A stretch of DNA of 64,000 nucleotides. Source: Paulownia fortunei (taxonomy: Eukaryota > Streptophyta > Magnoliopsida > Lamiales > Paulowniaceae). The stretch lies in NCBI GenBank assembly GCA_019321725.1, contig CM033115.1:7078673-7142672 (forward strand), written 5' to 3'. Position numbers and translations under genes: made by a program. Positions 24,816-34,768 of the stretch are shown here, piece after piece. The notes beneath the pieces are model-generated. The model was not told the DNA's origin. It did no database searches and saw only the letters and a program-made list of their open reading frames with translations. Every line of letters starts with the position of its first letter. Position 1 is the first letter of the stretch.

Positions 24816-25917
24816 TCTTATTAATTAAAACAATTAATTTTACAATTATTATATTATATATAGGAATGTATACGTATAGGTTTGTAACATGTTTTGAATC
24901 CCATATTTTGATTGTGACGTGCATGTAAAGAAACAACTATTTGGGGTATGACAATAGCCTCTCATATTAAAAGAGCATGCATATGATATGATGGAATATT
25001 TTATTACACTATAGGGTCATGTTGAAATAAATCATTTATTTCCATTATATTTGAAGTAGTGTAAACAGGTACGTATAGATGAATGTTAGGCTTGCAATTG
25101 AAACTCTGATTTGTAATATGCTAGTTATACGAGATTATTAGTTTTAGGTTTATGCTTAATTGTTTTGGTTCGAACATGGAGGAAAATAGTGAGTTAATAA
25201 TGAATTATGAAGAGCATTTTAATGATAATAGAGGATTGCAAGTTCCTTTGACCAAATATTTATTAAGTTATTCATTTGATTTACATTTCGAGATAACAAT
25301 TATAAGTTTAATTCAATATATTAACCAATATATTGGAGAAGATATACGGTCATTAGAGTCATTTTAAGTTAGGTAAAATAATAATAATAATAATATTATG
25401 TAACTAATTAAATTCTATTTATTATCTTATATTAATTTCACTCGTGTACATGGAATTTGAGAGTTTCGGATATCAATTATTGAATTTGAGGTAAGTGACC
25501 CTTCACTCTTCTGATTTACATAAATTCGTATATATAGTACTTTTGGTGTGCATTTTAAATTTTCTTACAAATTGGATCAAGTAAGTTTACATATGTTCTA
25601 CACTGTGAACATGGAAAAATGATTTAAGTGTTGTGAATTTTAAATACAGAAGTTGAGCTCGTACTGAAATGTGATTTCATGAATATGGTGGTTTGTAAAT
25701 ATGAGTACTGTGGAGGTATTTTTAAAACCCATTGTTGATACATTACATTATTAACTATTTTGAAATAGAGAATAGACAACTGATACTTATTGGGATTTGA
25801 GGGTTTGGTCAGTGAGCCAGTGTAGAAGGGTTAAGCTTGCACCAGTGAGTCAGTACAGGGGGATTAACCCTGTACCAGGACCTGAGATAGGGGATTAAAT
25901 CTATCTTTGACCATGGT

Positions 25918-27532
25918 TGATAAGTGCATATTTTGATATATTTTTATATCAAATCCTTTATACTTTTCTTGCTTTATTCTTGTTAATATTCTTGTTTTAT
26001 TAATGTTTTGTGTTAGGGAATAAATGGAAGCATGTTTTCAGACTTGTGCAGTTTTTGTAATTTGAGCATAACTTCATGATCAAAAGCTCTATGGACCTGA
26101 AGCTTGTTTCATTTGAAAGCCAAGAGATAGAGGTACAACTTTTATGTTGGAGGCTCAGCCCAATTCAGTTTTGATGATAGCAGAAAATTCATCCAAGTAA
26201 TTACACAAAATGGATCACCAAAATTCAGATCAGAGTTCAGCCCAGTATTGACTTATTTTACCAATTCGGTTATATATCTTGAGCCCAAATTTATTTTGGT
26301 CTGAAATTCGGATATGTTATACCCAAGAGGTAAATAAACAAGTTTTCTGAAGATAAGATGGTGTGAAAATATGTCGAAATGGTAAAACCATAGGCTGCAA
26401 GTTGCTGCTGATGTTACAGGGCGGCTCTTGGACATGACTCGGTAATTTAACCATATCTCCTTCATCCGATCGCCAAATTTGACAAAAGATATATGAAAAT
26501 ATATCAGCGTTGAAAGATCTACAATTTTTATTCTTTACATATCTTCAAACTCTGGCTGTATCTGACCAAAAAATGTAATTCAATTCAGTAGTTGAGAAAT
26601 TTGTGTAACAACTTATCAACTCTTGGCAACTAGCATACCACTTGATTAACCCCTCCATTATTTGTTTGGCCTCTAGCTTACTCCAAGTACTATAAATAGG
26701 CCATGTATTCAGCTTGTAAGAGGAGGGGGGTAGAGGGTTTCTTTAGGCTAAGTTATCTAGTTTGTATGTTTTCTAGTATTGTAAGTTTTCTAGTAGTAAT
26801 AGAAATGCATTATCTAGTTTCTCTTATATTTTTAGTCTTTGTTACTTTTATTATGTCTTTCTAAATTTTATTTTGCTGAGAAAAAAAGATGAATCTCTTG
26901 ATGGAGGAAGATAAATGGTTATAAGGGTATAAATTGTTTAAGTATGTTGTATTATTATTATTATTTTTGATCTAAACCCTACTTATTTTTGTGGTGATTC
27001 TTGATTTATGTATCTCCAATGGCACAACAAATACTTGGGTTCATTTAGCTTATTGTACGGTTTTACCCCACCGACTGCTAATGTGAAACCTTGATTTGTT
27101 GTTGACGAAAGAGTATATAAATGCTTGATCCCATAAATAAGTGTTGGCGTTAAGAGATAATTTACAATAGTAAGACAATATCATGATTACCTTATTGCAT
27201 GAGTTACTTGATAATATCTTCCCATTGGAACCTTCATTATGTATGGATTACAATTGTGGCAATTAATAGAGGTAAAAAGAATAAATAACCATTTATCTAT
27301 TCAAAACTCAAGAGTGGATCCCTAATCCTCAGTACGTTTATTACTTCGATTTTTTCTTTAGCTACATCATACATTAATTGTTCATATATTTTTGATTCAC
27401 ATAAACTCCATCTTTTTATAAATATAAACTTGAATTCTTCAAACAACTTCCCTGTGGATCGACCTCGGACTCACGAGAAATTTATTACTTACTACAACCT
27501 GCACTTGGGTTTGCAACCTTAAAGTTGTAGCA
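25918..27532 (+). repeat. Element C 5' LTR
   Basis: TG...CA termini. About 98% identical by eye to 36743-38355. A third copy in reverse orientation is at 14910-16518. It contains the element promoter (TATA box at 26691). Confidence 0.96.
26691..26698 (+). promoter_or_regulatory. Element C LTR TATA box
   Basis: TATAAATA in a GC-richer context (ACTATAAATAGGCC), conserved in all three LTR copies (37516-37523 in the 3' LTR; 15738-15745 on the minus strand). It is the likely RNA polymerase II core promoter, with transcription expected to start about 25-35 bp downstream and run through gag-pol and the accessory block. Confidence 0.8.
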
Positions 27533-27538
27533 AGTTTT

Positions 27539-27556
27539 TGGCGCCGTTGCCGGGGA
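27539..27556 (+). other. Element C primer binding site (tRNA-Asp)
   Basis: TGGCGCCGTTGCCGGGGA begins 6 bp after the LTR end and is an 18-base complement to the 3' end of plant tRNA-Asp(GUC). It is the usual primer site of Athila-type elements. Confidence 0.93.
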
Positions 27557-27630
27557 AGGCAAGGTAAGTATTCAGGTTTGTTAATATTTTTTCTTTGTAA
27601 ATATAGTTTGTTTATTTTCTTTATGGATAT

Positions 27631-29383
27631 ATGGTTATATGGTATCGTAGTCATAATTCTCGACGTTTAGTAAGAAATAATTCCGAAACTTTGTTTGGAA
27701 ATTTGTTTGAATCATCTCCACACACTTCCACCATGGCTGAAAATGAAAGTGTCCAGGATGAAAATGAGAATCAACAGGTGCGTACCATGCGTTATTACTT
27801 GCAACTTCCTCGAAATTCTTCTCCTTCTTGTTTCATTTTTCCTCTAAATGCAAATAATTTTCGATTCAAGTCAGGTATGATCCCTTTACTTCCTAATTTC
27901 CATGGTTTAGACTTTGAAAGTCCTTACTTGCATTTAAAAGAATTTGATGAAGTATGTGCCACTTTTGATGATCAAACTTGCACAAATGAGATTGTTAAGC
28001 TTAAATTATTTCCTTTCTCTTAAAAGATAAAGCAAAAAATTGGCTTAATACTTTAAAACCTAGGTCAATTGGTACTTGGCAAGAAATGCAAGCTGAATTC
28101 TTGAAAAAATTCTTTCCAACTCATAAAACTAATGCTTTGAAAAGACAAATTCAAAATTTTTCTCAAAATTCGAATGAAGTTTTGTTTCAATGTTGGGAAA
28201 GATTTAAAGATTTGTTGAATTCATGCCCACATCATGGTTTTGAAAAATGACGCTTAATTAGTTTCTTTTATGAAGGTTTAACTCCTGAAACAAAACAATT
28301 TGTTGAAACAATGTGTAATGGTGAGTTTCTTGATAAGGAACCTGATGAAGCCCTAGAATACCTAGATCATTTGGCAGAAAACTCTCAATCATGGCATAGT
28401 GTTAATTCTTCCGAAGGTTCTATTAGATCTAATCTTGCTAATAGTAATAAAGGAAAATATTACCTTAGTCAAGAAGATGATCTAAATGCTAGACTTGCTA
28501 GTTTAACAAGAAAAGTTGAAGCCATGGAACTTAAGAAAGTAAAGGAAATCAAATCTGTGCAAAAGAGGAAGAAGTTTGTAGCAATTGTGAACTTTTGGGG
28601 CACTCCACCAATGAATGTCCAAACCTTCCAGTACAAGCAAATTTTATGAACACATTCAAAAAGCCTTTCCATTCTCCATATTCTGAAACTTACAATCCAC
28701 AATGGAAAAATCATCCCAATTTCAGTTGGCGAGATGATAACCGTGCCCAACCACCGCATTCACAAAAACCACAAAACTTTCATTCTTATCCACCTCCACA
28801 TACAAAATCCATTGAGGAGACTTTGCAAGCATTTATGCATGAACAAACAAACATCAATAATCAGACTTCACAAGCTATCAATGAGATCAGAAGCACACTT
28901 TCAACACTGACAACTTCTTTGCGTACTCATGAAAAAGGTAAATTTCCTGCTCAACCTCAAGCTAATCCTTCTACTCAGTGTCATGTTTCTTCTTCAGGTG
29001 AAAATGCAGTCAAGGAGGCTAATTCAGTTACAACTCTTCGGAATGGAAAAGTTGTTGACAAGACTATTCATCCCAAGGAGAAAGTTTCTAATCCACCTCC
29101 AGAAATGAAAAATGAAAATAGTCTTGACGATAAAGGTAAGTTTGAAGAAGGTAAGCGTGAAAATGAAGAAAAAGAAAAATATTTACCTCCAGCACCCTTT
29201 CCTCAAAGATTGCAAGCAACTCAGAAATTGAACTCAAATGCTAAAATTTTTGAAATTTTTAAACAAGTCAAGATTAATATTCCATTATTGGATGCAATCA
29301 AGCAAGTTCCACCTTATGCCAAATTTTTGAAAGATTTGTGTACAATCAAAGAAAACATCATGTACAAAAGAAGGCATTTTTAA
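27631..29383 (+). pseudogene. Element C gag
   Basis: The reading starts at the ATG at 27631 with an Athila-like N-terminus ('RRLVRNNSETLFGNLF'). The capsid domain includes 'FHGLDFESPYLHLKEF', 'KAKNWLNTLKPRSIGTW', 'LKKFFPTHKTNALKRQI' and 'FYEGLTPETKQ'. A CX2CX4HX4C zinc knuckle is at 28577-28618. A long hydrophilic Pro/Gln-rich segment (28619-29380) leads to the protease. It is broken by a one-base frame change at about 28020, a TGA at 28248, a frame change just before the knuckle (about 28575) and another at about 29350. Gag would assemble the particle. The last 262 codons (28595-29383) remain open. Confidence 0.88.
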
Positions 29384-30885
29384 CTGAAAGTGTTAGTTCA
29401 ATCATTCAACAATTCACTCCACCCAAGTACAAAGATCCAGGTTGTCCAACCATTTCATGTATCATAGGAAACACTAGAATAGAGCGTGCTTTGCTTGATC
29501 TTGGTGCTAGTGTAAATCTTCTACCTTTCTCAGTTTATGAACAGTTAAGTTTGGGAGAACTTAAAACAACTTCTGTTGTACTCCAATTAGCTGACCGTTC
29601 GATTAAAGTTCCAAAGGGAATAGTAGAAGATGTGTTGGTACAAATTGATAAGTTTTACTTTCCAGTTGATTTCATTGTTTTGGACACAGAGCCTGTTGCA
29701 CAAACACATACACAAATTCCTATCATTTTGGGTCGTCCTTTTCTTGCAACTTCAAATGCTTTGATCAATTGTAGAAATGGTATTTTGAAGTTATCATTTA
29801 GAAATATGACTTTGGAACTAAATGTGTTTAATGTTTGTATGCAACCTGCAGAAGATGTCGAAGTACATGAAGTGGATTCAATTGAGGAACTTGTTCATGA
29901 ATACTTTACTACTACTAACTCTTCAGATTCTTTGGAGACTTGTTTTGAAAGTGAAAGCATTTATAAAAAGGAACACACTAATACTATCTCTGAATTTTTG
30001 CAGGTACAAGAAAAATATTTTTGGAAGCCAAGGTTCGAAGAACTTTCATCATCAATAGTAAAATCTATTCCATCAAGTATTAAAACTCCCGTAGTTGAAT
30101 TGAAACCTTTGCCAGTTAATTTGAAATACTCTTTCTTGGGTGAGAATGAAACTTTTCCAGTAATAATTTCTTCCAAACTTGATGCATATCAAGAAGGTAA
30201 GTTGATCGAAACTCTGAAAATGCATAAGAATGCTTTAGGATGGACCATTGCTGATATTAAAGGTATTAATCCTTTTATTTGCACACATAACATCTATCTA
30301 GAGGAAAATGCTAAACCATCTAGAGAAATGCAACGAAGGCTAAATCCTAATATGAAAGAAGTAGTAAGAAATGAAGTCATTAAACTCTTAGATAATGGAA
30401 TCATTTATTCTATTTCTGATAGCAAATGGGTAAGTCTGACTCAAGTTGTACCTAAGAAATCTGGAGTTACTGTAGTCAAGAATGAGAATGATGAATTAAT
30501 TCCAACTAGGACTGTTACTGGTTGGCGAATGTGCATTGACTATAGAAAACTCAACTTAGTCACTAGAAAAGATCATTTTCCATTACCTTTCATGGATCAA
30601 ATTTTAGAAAGAGTTGCAGGACACGAATTTTATTGCTTTTTAGATGGATATTCTGGATATAATCAAATTGCAATTGCACTTGAAGATCAAGAGAAAACAA
30701 CTTTTACATGTCCTTTTGGTACTTTTGCATATCGATGGATGCCTTTTGGATTATGTAATGCACCAGCTACATTCCAACGATGCATGCTTAGTATTTTTAG
30801 TGACATGGTTGAATGTTTTCTTGAAGTCTTCATGGATGATTTTTCTGTTTTGGTAATTCATTTGATGATTGCTTATCTAATTTAG
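29384..30885 (+). pseudogene. Element C protease and reverse transcriptase
   Basis: A roughly 500-codon open frame. Retropepsin lies at the start, with the active-site Asp at 29497 in 'LLDLGASVNLLP' (Leu instead of Ser after the Asp is normal for Athila). After a linker, RT runs from 'GWTIADIKGINP' through 'WRMCIDYRKLNLVTRKDHF', 'FLDGYSGYNQIAIA' and 'MPFGLCNAPATFQRCM' to the catalytic F-M-D-D-F-S-V at 30829-30849. The frame breaks at 30847-30850 by a one-base change, so the thumb and RNase H are out of frame. The domains upstream look intact and would act in Gag-Pol processing and minus-strand synthesis. Confidence 0.9.
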
Positions 30886-31620
30886 AAAAGGTTTTGATCA
30901 GGTGTGAAGAAAAGAATTTTGTGCTCAATTGGGAGAAATGTCACTTCATGGTAACAACTGGTATTCTTGGACACATTATATCATCAGAAGGTATTGAGGT
31001 TGATAAATCTAAAATTGAGTTAATTGCCAATTTGCCAACACCAAAGACTGTGAAGGAGATTAGATCATTTTTAGGACATGCTGGTTTTTATAGAAGATTT
31101 ATCAAAGATTTTAGTATAATATCTAAACCTTTGTGTAATCTTCTAACAAAAGACACTATTTTTGAATGGACTGAAAACTGTGAAAATGCTTTTGTTAAGC
31201 TTAAAAGCATGCTTACGTCTGCTCCAATCATGCAGCCTCCAGATTGGACTTTAGCTTTTGAAATAATGTGTGATGCTAGTGATATGCTGTTGGAGCTGTC
31301 TTGAAACAAAGAAAAGATAAAAAACCATATGTTATTTACTATGCAAGTAAAACTTTAAATGGTGCTCAATTGAATTATACAACAACTGAAAAAGAATTAC
31401 TTGCTGTATTTTGCATTGGATAAATTTCGATCTTATCTTGTTGGCTCACCAATTGTTGTTTTCAGTGATCATGCAGCTTTGAAATATCTTTTGTCAAAAA
31501 AAGATGCTAAACCAAGACTGATTAGGTGGATTCTCTTACTCCAGGAATTTAATATTACTATTCGAGATAAAAAGGAGTAGAGAATGTAGTGGCTGATCAT
31601 TTGTCGAGACTTGTTTGTGA
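30886..31620 (+). pseudogene. Element C RT thumb and RNase H
   Basis: The frame resumes at 30894: 'CEEKNFVLNWEKCHFMV' and 'GILGHIISSEGIEVDKSKI' (RT connection), 'IRSFLGHAGFYRRFIKDFS', then RNase H from 'PPDWTLAFEIMCDASD'. A frame change at about 31283 and another in the 'TEKELLAV' region follow, ending with '[18 protein letters not shown]' and a stop at about 31578. RNase H would degrade the RNA strand of the hybrid. It is non-functional here because of at least three frame breaks. Confidence 0.85.
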
Positions 31621-31731
31621 TGACTCATTTCAAACCACACCTATTAATGACACTTTCCCTGATGAACAATTATTTAACGTTTTATTTTACCTTGGTTTGC
31701 TGACATTGTTAATTTTCTTGTAACAGGAAAG

Positions 31732-33005
31732 ATGCCATCACATTGGAACTCTCAAGATAAAAAGAAGTTTTTGACTGAGGTTAAAAAAATTTATTGGGAT
31801 GATCCATACCTATTCAAATATTGTCCGGATCAAATCTTTCGAAGATGTGTGCCTGACAATGAGATAGGTAATATTGTCAAATTTTGTCATTCAGAAGCAT
31901 GTGGTGGTCATTTTTCTGTAAAGAAAACTACTGCAAAAATCTTGCAATGTGGATTTTATTGGCCAACTCTTTTCAAAGATACTTACACTTTCTGCAAAAG
32001 TTGTGAAAATTGTCAAAAGTTAGGGTCCCTTTCAAAGAGAAATATGATGCCCCTACACCCTATCCTAGTGATTGAAATCTTTGACTGTTGGGGTATTGAT
32101 TTTATGGGCCATTTCCATTATCATTTGGTTTTCTTTACATATTGGTTGCCATAGATTATGTTTCAAAATAGATCGAGGCAATTCCTTGTCGAAACAATGA
32201 TCACAAAATAGTGATAAAATTTTTGAAAGAAAATATTTTAAGTCGATTTGGAATTCCTAGATCTATTATCAGTGATGGGGGAAAATATTTTTGTAACAAA
32301 GTTTTCGGAACTTTAATGAAGAAATATGGAATCATACATAAAGTTGCAACCCCTTATCATCCTCAGACAAATGGACAAGTTGAACTTGCAAATAGGGAGA
32401 TAAAACAAATTTTGGAGAAAACAGTTAACCCAAACCGTAAAGATTGGTCTCTTAGACTTACCGATACACTTTGGGCATATAGAACTGCTTTCAAAACATC
32501 ATTAGGCATGTCTCCTTATAGGATAGTTTATGGAAAACCTTGTCATTTACCTGTTGAACTTGAACATAAAGCTTATTGGGCAATCAAAATGTTTAACTTC
32601 AACCTTGATGAAGCTTCAAAATTGCGCAAATTGCAAATCAATGAACTTGAAGAACTGCGAAATGATGCATATGAGAATTCTAAAATTTATAAAGCAAGAA
32701 TCAAAGATTTTCATGATAATAAAATTTCAAGAAAAATATTTGAGGTTGGTCAAAAGGTTTTGCTTTATAATTCTCGATTGCATTTGTTTCCTGGAAAATT
32801 GAGATCAAGGTGGAGTGGTCCTTTTGTTGTAAAAAAAGTATATCCTTATGGGGCGATTGACATTGAGAATCCTAGAAATGGTAACATATTCAAAGTAAAT
32901 GGACAAAGAGTTAAACCATTTCTAGAAAATCAATTTTCACAAGAGGAAATTCTTTTTTTTCTAACCCTTGTTATGATTAGTGTTGTATATATTTTTTTTA
33001 TCTGA
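31732..33005 (+). pseudogene. Element C integrase
   Basis: The HHCC zinc domain is intact in 31732-32154: 'HSEACGGHFSVKKTTAK' and 'CKSCENCQK'. The first core Asp is in 'WGIDFMG' (about 32092). A frame change at about 32130 and a TAG at 32168 interrupt it. The second frame (32211-33005) holds the second Asp in 'IISDGGKYF', the Glu in '[13 protein letters not shown]' and the C-terminal domain '[21 protein letters not shown]'. It would integrate element DNA with a 5-bp stagger, which fits the ATGGT duplication. The open frame runs to 33005, with a hydrophobic end after 'SQEEILFF' that may be read-through. Confidence 0.88.
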
Positions 33006-33088
33006 CATTATTTTTTCTTCTCTTCTTCTTCTTTTATTTTTTATTTTTTCTTTTCCCGGTTAAATGGCGGATAACGGTACTCCGTGGC

Positions 33089-33095
33089 TATAAAA
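33089..33095 (+). promoter_or_regulatory. TATA box ahead of accessory ORFs in element C
   Basis: A perfect TATAAAA in GGCTATAAAAGTCGG, 84 bp before the ATG at 33173. The spacing suits an internal RNA polymerase II promoter for the accessory block, independent of the LTR. It is inferred from sequence alone. Confidence 0.5.
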
Positions 33096-33172
33096 GTCGG
33101 ACTTGTCAGTTTCCCAAACAACTGAAATCTTTGTACAAATTTTCTTTGTTCTCTTTTCTTGTTATTTTCAAA

Positions 33173-33427
33173 ATGGGTGACATATTTCTAACTCTCAAGA
33201 AGCGATTTCCTTTTCTTCCTAAAAATGCAATTTTGAAAATTTATAAAATCAGGATTGAAAGATTGAGGATGCTTATGCACAAGGGCATTCCGGAGGACAT
33301 ACGATGGTTAATTGAAGCAAAGGTAAGGGCAGGTGAGTCTTCACATGAGTTTCCAGATTTGCTTACTAGATACATGTCTGGTTTGGTAAAAGCACATATT
33401 CAAAAAAACGAAGGGCGAAAAAAATGA
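33173..33427 (+). CDS. Accessory ORF1 in element C, unknown function
   Basis: 84 codons from an ATG in good context (AAAATGGG). I do not recognise the family. The product is small and basic with no obvious signal peptide: it starts 'MGDIFLTLKKRFPFLP', is rich in Lys/Arg/Ile/Leu through the middle ('IYKIRIERLRMLMHKG') and ends in Lys-Arg ('KNEGRKK'). The stop TGA follows A7 directly. In that run, A AAA AAA (33418-33424) forms a perfect -1 slippery heptamer in this frame, and ORF2 begins in the -1 frame. ORF1 and ORF2 are therefore probably one protein, either by programmed frameshift or before a one-base loss in the A run. The position between integrase and LOG matches the envelope-like slot of Athila elements, but I see no transmembrane segment. 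Confidence 0.5.
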   Translation: MGDIFLTLKKRFPFLPKNAILKIYKIRIERLRMLMHKGIPEDIRWLIEAKVRAGESSHEFPDLLTRYMSGLVKAHIQKNEGRKK

Positions 33428-33729
33428 AAGTTTGTCATATTTGTGCTAGATGGACTTGCAACACAAAGTGTCGTTCTTTAGGAATGGTCTCTAAAAATCG
33501 AGAAGATAAACTTAAATTCATTATGGATGGACTGAGTAAGGAGTCTTTAGATCACATTATATTGACTCTTGAGACGCATTCATGTGGATTGGTACAACGT
33601 GCAATTCTTGATTTATGGGATCGTTTTCGAAATGAATATGAGCTTTATAGTCTTGGGAATCTGACATTAAAAGACCCTGTTTGCCAATTTATAAGAAAAC
33701 TGGATGGGAAGCATATCCTCGACCCATAG
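33424..33729 (+). CDS. Accessory ORF2 in element C, Cys-rich N-terminus, unknown function
   Basis: 101 codons whose ATG overlaps the ORF1 stop (ATGA). The N-terminus has four Cys within 15 residues: 'CHICARWTCNTKC' gives C-x2-C-x5-C-x3-C, a possible metal-binding knuckle. The rest looks like a soluble helical domain ('REDKLKFIMDGLSKESLDHI', 'GLVQRAILDLWDRFRNEYEL'). No homologue is recognised. Read as a fusion with ORF1 it would give about 185 residues with the Cys cluster just after the junction. A G-box (CACGTG, 33802-33807) and the LOG ORF follow. Confidence 0.5.
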   Translation: MKVCHICARWTCNTKCRSLGMVSKNREDKLKFIMDGLSKESLDHIILTLETHSCGLVQRAILDLWDRFRNEYELYSLGNLTLKDPVCQFIRKLDGKHILDP

Positions 33730-33801
33730 AGGGCGTTTAAGCCGTTACTGGACGTAAAACCAAAGGAAGATGTGAGCCACAATCACAACTACATGTACAT
33801 A

Positions 33802-33807
33802 CACGTG
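33802..33807. promoter_or_regulatory. G-box upstream of the LOG-like ORF
   Basis: CACGTG, 157 bp before the LOG ATG. It is a common plant bZIP/bHLH binding core. A weak TATA-like AATAAATA follows at 33905-33912. Together they could form a separate promoter; this is inference from short motifs. Confidence 0.3.
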
Positions 33808-33948
33808 GTAGTAGGTAATTTTTAAATTTCGTATGTGTCCTTATTTTCAACCTTTTTGACAAAAGAAAAAGACATGCAATAAATGTATTCCCTGTTCACA
33901 CCTCAATAAATATCACCATACTCACTCTATTTTTGCACAACTTATTTT

Positions 33949-33963
33949 CAAAAAAAAAAAAAA
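33949..33963 (+). repeat. Poly(A) run immediately before the LOG ATG
   Basis: A run of about 15 A reaches the start codon and follows two AATAAA hexamers (about 33878 and 33905). It could be the tail of a reverse-transcribed upstream transcript, or a simple 5' leader tract. Confidence 0.5.
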
Positions 33964-34617
33964 ATGGAAGTTTCTTCAACTCGCAAATTTAATTCCATTT
34001 GTGTTTTTTGTGGATCCAATCTAGGAAAAAATGGTAAGTTTATAGGGGCAGCCAATAATCTTGGTAGAACTTTAGCAGAAAGAAAAATTCATTTAGTGTA
34101 TGGGGGAGGCAGTTTGGGGTTAATGGGGAGTGTTGCTATTTCTGCTTATGTAGGAGGTGTCAAAGTTTTGGGAGTTATCCCAAAATGTTTAACAGTACAG
34201 AATATCACAGGTATGACCATTGGAGATGAGCTGAAAGTGTCACACATTCAGGACAGAATGCCTAATATGGTAAACAATGCGGATGCATTCATCATTCTAC
34301 CTGGCGGTTTTGGTACACTGGAAGAATTATTCCAAATTGTCTCTTGGGCACAACTCAACATTCACCAAAAACTTATAGGTATTCTTAATGTTAATGGTTT
34401 TTATGATGGTTTGCTATCTTTTGTAGATCATGCTGCGAAAAAAGGGTTTATTTCAACTTCTGCGAGAAGAATCATCATTTCTGCTCCAACACCTGACCAG
34501 CTGATTGATCAACTTCTAGCATATGTGCCAAAACATGATCCAGTCTTGGCCAATGTGGATTGGTCCAATAGGAACAATGGTCGAAAACGCAAATTGAATT
34601 TGACTTTCAGTCTGTGA
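33964..34617 (+). CDS. LOG-like: LOG-like cytokinin riboside 5'-monophosphate phosphoribohydrolase, retroelement-borne
   Basis: Intact intronless ORF of 217 codons; plant LOG proteins are about 210-240 residues. LOG hydrolyses cytokinin riboside 5'-monophosphate to free active cytokinin and ribose 5-phosphate, in cytosol and nucleus. Visible landmarks are 'ICVFCGSN' (12-19), the nucleotide-binding 'VYGGGSLGLMG' (45-55), 'VLGVIPK' (68-74) and 'LPGGFGTLEE' (112-121), with the catalytic Glu of PGGxGTxxE at 121. In the substrate box the family reads M-H-x-R-K-A-x-M. Here residues 95-102 read I-Q-D-R-M-P-N-M, so Arg98 is kept but the Lys is Met99. 'SWAQLNIHQKLIGILNVNGF' (127-146) and a basic tail (GRKRK) follow. 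Plant LOG genes usually have several introns, so this copy probably came through cDNA. It lies inside element C between integrase and 3' LTR, downstream of two small ORFs. Enzyme activity is plausible but uncertain because of the Lys-to-Met change. Confidence 0.9.
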   Translation: MEVSSTRKFNSICVFCGSNLGKNGKFIGAANNLGRTLAERKIHLVYGGGSLGLMGSVAISAYVGGVKVLGVIPKCLTVQNITGMTIGDELKVSHIQDRMPNMVNNADAFIILPGGFGTLEELFQIVSWAQLNIHQKLIGILNVNGFYDGLLSFVDHAAKKGFISTSARRIIISAPTPDQLIDQLLAYVPKHDPVLANVDWSNRNNGRKRKLNLTFSL

Positions 34618-34768
34618 TACTTATTGTTAATGATTTTATCTAATAGTATGTGTGTTTTTTTTGTTGTTTCACCTTTTTTAGCCGCATTACAGGTGATATC
34701 TTTCAAACTTTACTTTCATATCTATTTTTGACATTGGGGACAATGTCTCGATTAGGTTGGGGAGAGGG

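Noticed and set aside
33131..33172. Upstream extension of accessory ORF1 from 33131.
   Set aside because: The codon at 33131 is TTG. The first ATG, in good plant context, is at 33173.
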